Shown here in pieces: positions 38,436 through 39,239 of a DNA stretch of 39,239 bases; within the stretch, counting starts at the first letter, position 1; each line of letters opens with the position of its first letter. The position numbers were made by a program, and so were the translations under genes. The notes under the pieces were generated by a model. It worked only from the letters and a program-made list of their open reading frames with translations. It was not told where the DNA came from and searched no databases. The stretch lies in IMG/VR virus record IMGVR_UViG_3300043219_000130, positions 1 through 39,239 of that record; one strand, given 5' to 3'. The DNA is from a virus.

Positions 38436-39239
38436 TTAGTACGCGCCAATATAAAACGGCGGCATCCCTGGATAGCTACTTGAGCCAGTTTCAGTAGCCG
38501 GTAAAGTAGTCGCTACATTACCTAAAAAACCGCTCCTTGAATCCATGTTGCCGGTTTGGTCGTTTTCTGCCATTTTAACACTATATGTCATCGCCGTTGC
38601 TTTTAGTATGGCGAAAAAATAGGTTTCACCACCCAACAATGTTACTGGGCTATCCAATGTGGCTTTTATCATTTCTGAATCAACCGCTCCAACTGTTGTC
38701 GCCCCATACCCTAGGCGGACCTTTGCTTTACTATATATTCCTAGCTGTATTGGTATCGGCGGGGAAACTGGCAGGCCGTGTCCAAGGTCTACCAAAAAAG
38801 CGTTCATTGAATTTACGGTTATATCGCTGCCATTATGGAAATACATTATATAGTGTGGTTGATCGGCGTCTAAACTTGATTCTAGATCTGTGCGTGGTAA
38901 CGAGCAGGTTGACACTCCGCCACCTCCACCACCGCCTACCCCAATTTGTGCAACCTGTTCATCTGTTAAGTGGTTGTACTCACCAGAAGCACCCCCTTGA
39001 ACCCCTTCAAGATCGTTATGATCAGGAATAGTTGTTGGGGTTAGTGCTTGAGTTCTTTCAGCTTCAGTCAAATGGTAATAATCACCAGTAGCACCACCCT
39101 GTAAGTCTGGTAAGCTATTATGAAAAATAAGCCCTATACCAGCATTATAATTCGCCTGAACCGCACCAACTAAATCACGGAGCCATATTGTCCAAGTGCG
39201 GGTCATTAAACCTTGTTTATCTGAAACAATGGTTCTTTC
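38436..39239 (-). CDS. Tail needle/fibre-like protein, C-terminal part (starts at 157)
   Basis: The rest of the gene that begins at 157..1; the last 127 bases here duplicate the start of the window. The protein has two copies of a repeat, NSLPDLQGGATGDYYHLTEA and NDLEGVQGGASGEYNHLTDE, a type of 'GGxxGEYxHLT' motif found in fibres of many phages. A Gly run (VGGGGGGGV, near residue 132) follows, then a beta-rich C-terminal domain of about 140 residues (PHYIMYFHNGSDITVNSMNA). It is a trimeric needle or fibre candidate by position and repeats. Confidence 0.7.
   Translation of the reverse strand, partial: ERTIVSDKQGLMTRTWTIWLRDLVGAVQANYNAGIGLIFHNSLPDLQGGATGDYYHLTEAERTQALTPTTIPDHNDLEGVQGGASGEYNHLTDEQVAQIGVGGGGGGGVSTCSLPRTDLESSLDADQPHYIMYFHNGSDITVNSMNAFLVDLGHGLPVSPPIPIQLGIYSKAKVRLGYGATTVGAVDSEMIKATLDSPVTLLGGETYFFAILKATAMTYSVKMAENDQTGNMDSRSGFLGNVATTLPATETGSSSYPGMPPFYIGAY
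39113..39239. repeat. Terminal direct repeat, copy 2 (circular overlap)
   Basis: Identical to bases 1-127. See copy 1. Confidence 0.95.

Overview
The window is the complete genome of a short-tailed (podovirus-type) phage, written out as a circle. Bases 1-127 are identical to bases 39113-39239, so the unique genome is 39,112 bp. One structural gene runs across the artificial join, with its N-terminus at 157..1 and the rest at 39112..38436. The virion genes follow the P22 plan: portal, scaffold, P22-type coat, gp4- and gp10-type tail accessory factors, needle or fibre, ejection proteins and a tailspike with a head-binding domain. They support a Gram-negative host. The host genus cannot be read from the sequence. 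No integrase, DNA polymerase, helicase or primase was recognised.

Almost everything is on the minus strand, read from about 20.26 kb down through position 1, then from 39.1 kb down to 26.7 kb. Going along that path: a winged-helix regulator and a GIY-YIG endonuclease (20.3-19.5 kb). Next come about twenty small accessory genes, many of them zinc ribbons or one-helix membrane proteins, with a DNA methyltransferase, a YopX protein and an ExoX-C/DUF3820-like protein among them (19.5-12.5 kb). The small and large terminase subunits follow (12.5-9.9 kb) and end at a strong intrinsic terminator. The head module has a small head-region protein, an SGNH-like esterase, a beta-rich protein, portal, scaffold and coat (9.75-2.95 kb). 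The tail accessory factors run into the split needle-like gene. After the join come a cupin-like protein, two ejection proteins, an 1894-residue ejected protein with ADP-ribosyltransferase and metalloprotease motifs, the tailspike, and a lysis cassette of holin, phospholipase-A2-like protein and M15 endopeptidase (38.4-26.7 kb).

The plus-strand block (20.4-26.66 kb) is probably the early operon. It starts at a consensus sigma70 promoter and encodes a DEDDh exonuclease, a conserved phage protein of unknown function, a YqaJ-type exonuclease and a coiled-coil protein, then small unknown genes and an XRE repressor-like protein. It converges on the lysis operon at a hairpin terminator. The recombination-type nucleases without replication enzymes suggest reliance on host replication machinery.

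The least expected items are three structured non-coding stretches: a promoter-linked multi-stem RNA at 18.7-18.85 kb, a leader with mutually exclusive pairings before the YopX gene at 15.7-15.8 kb, and a closed multi-hairpin element at 24.36-24.50 kb. The phospholipase-like lysis gene and the ART plus zincin ejection protein are the other two. All functional calls come from reading motifs and gene order; no database search was run.
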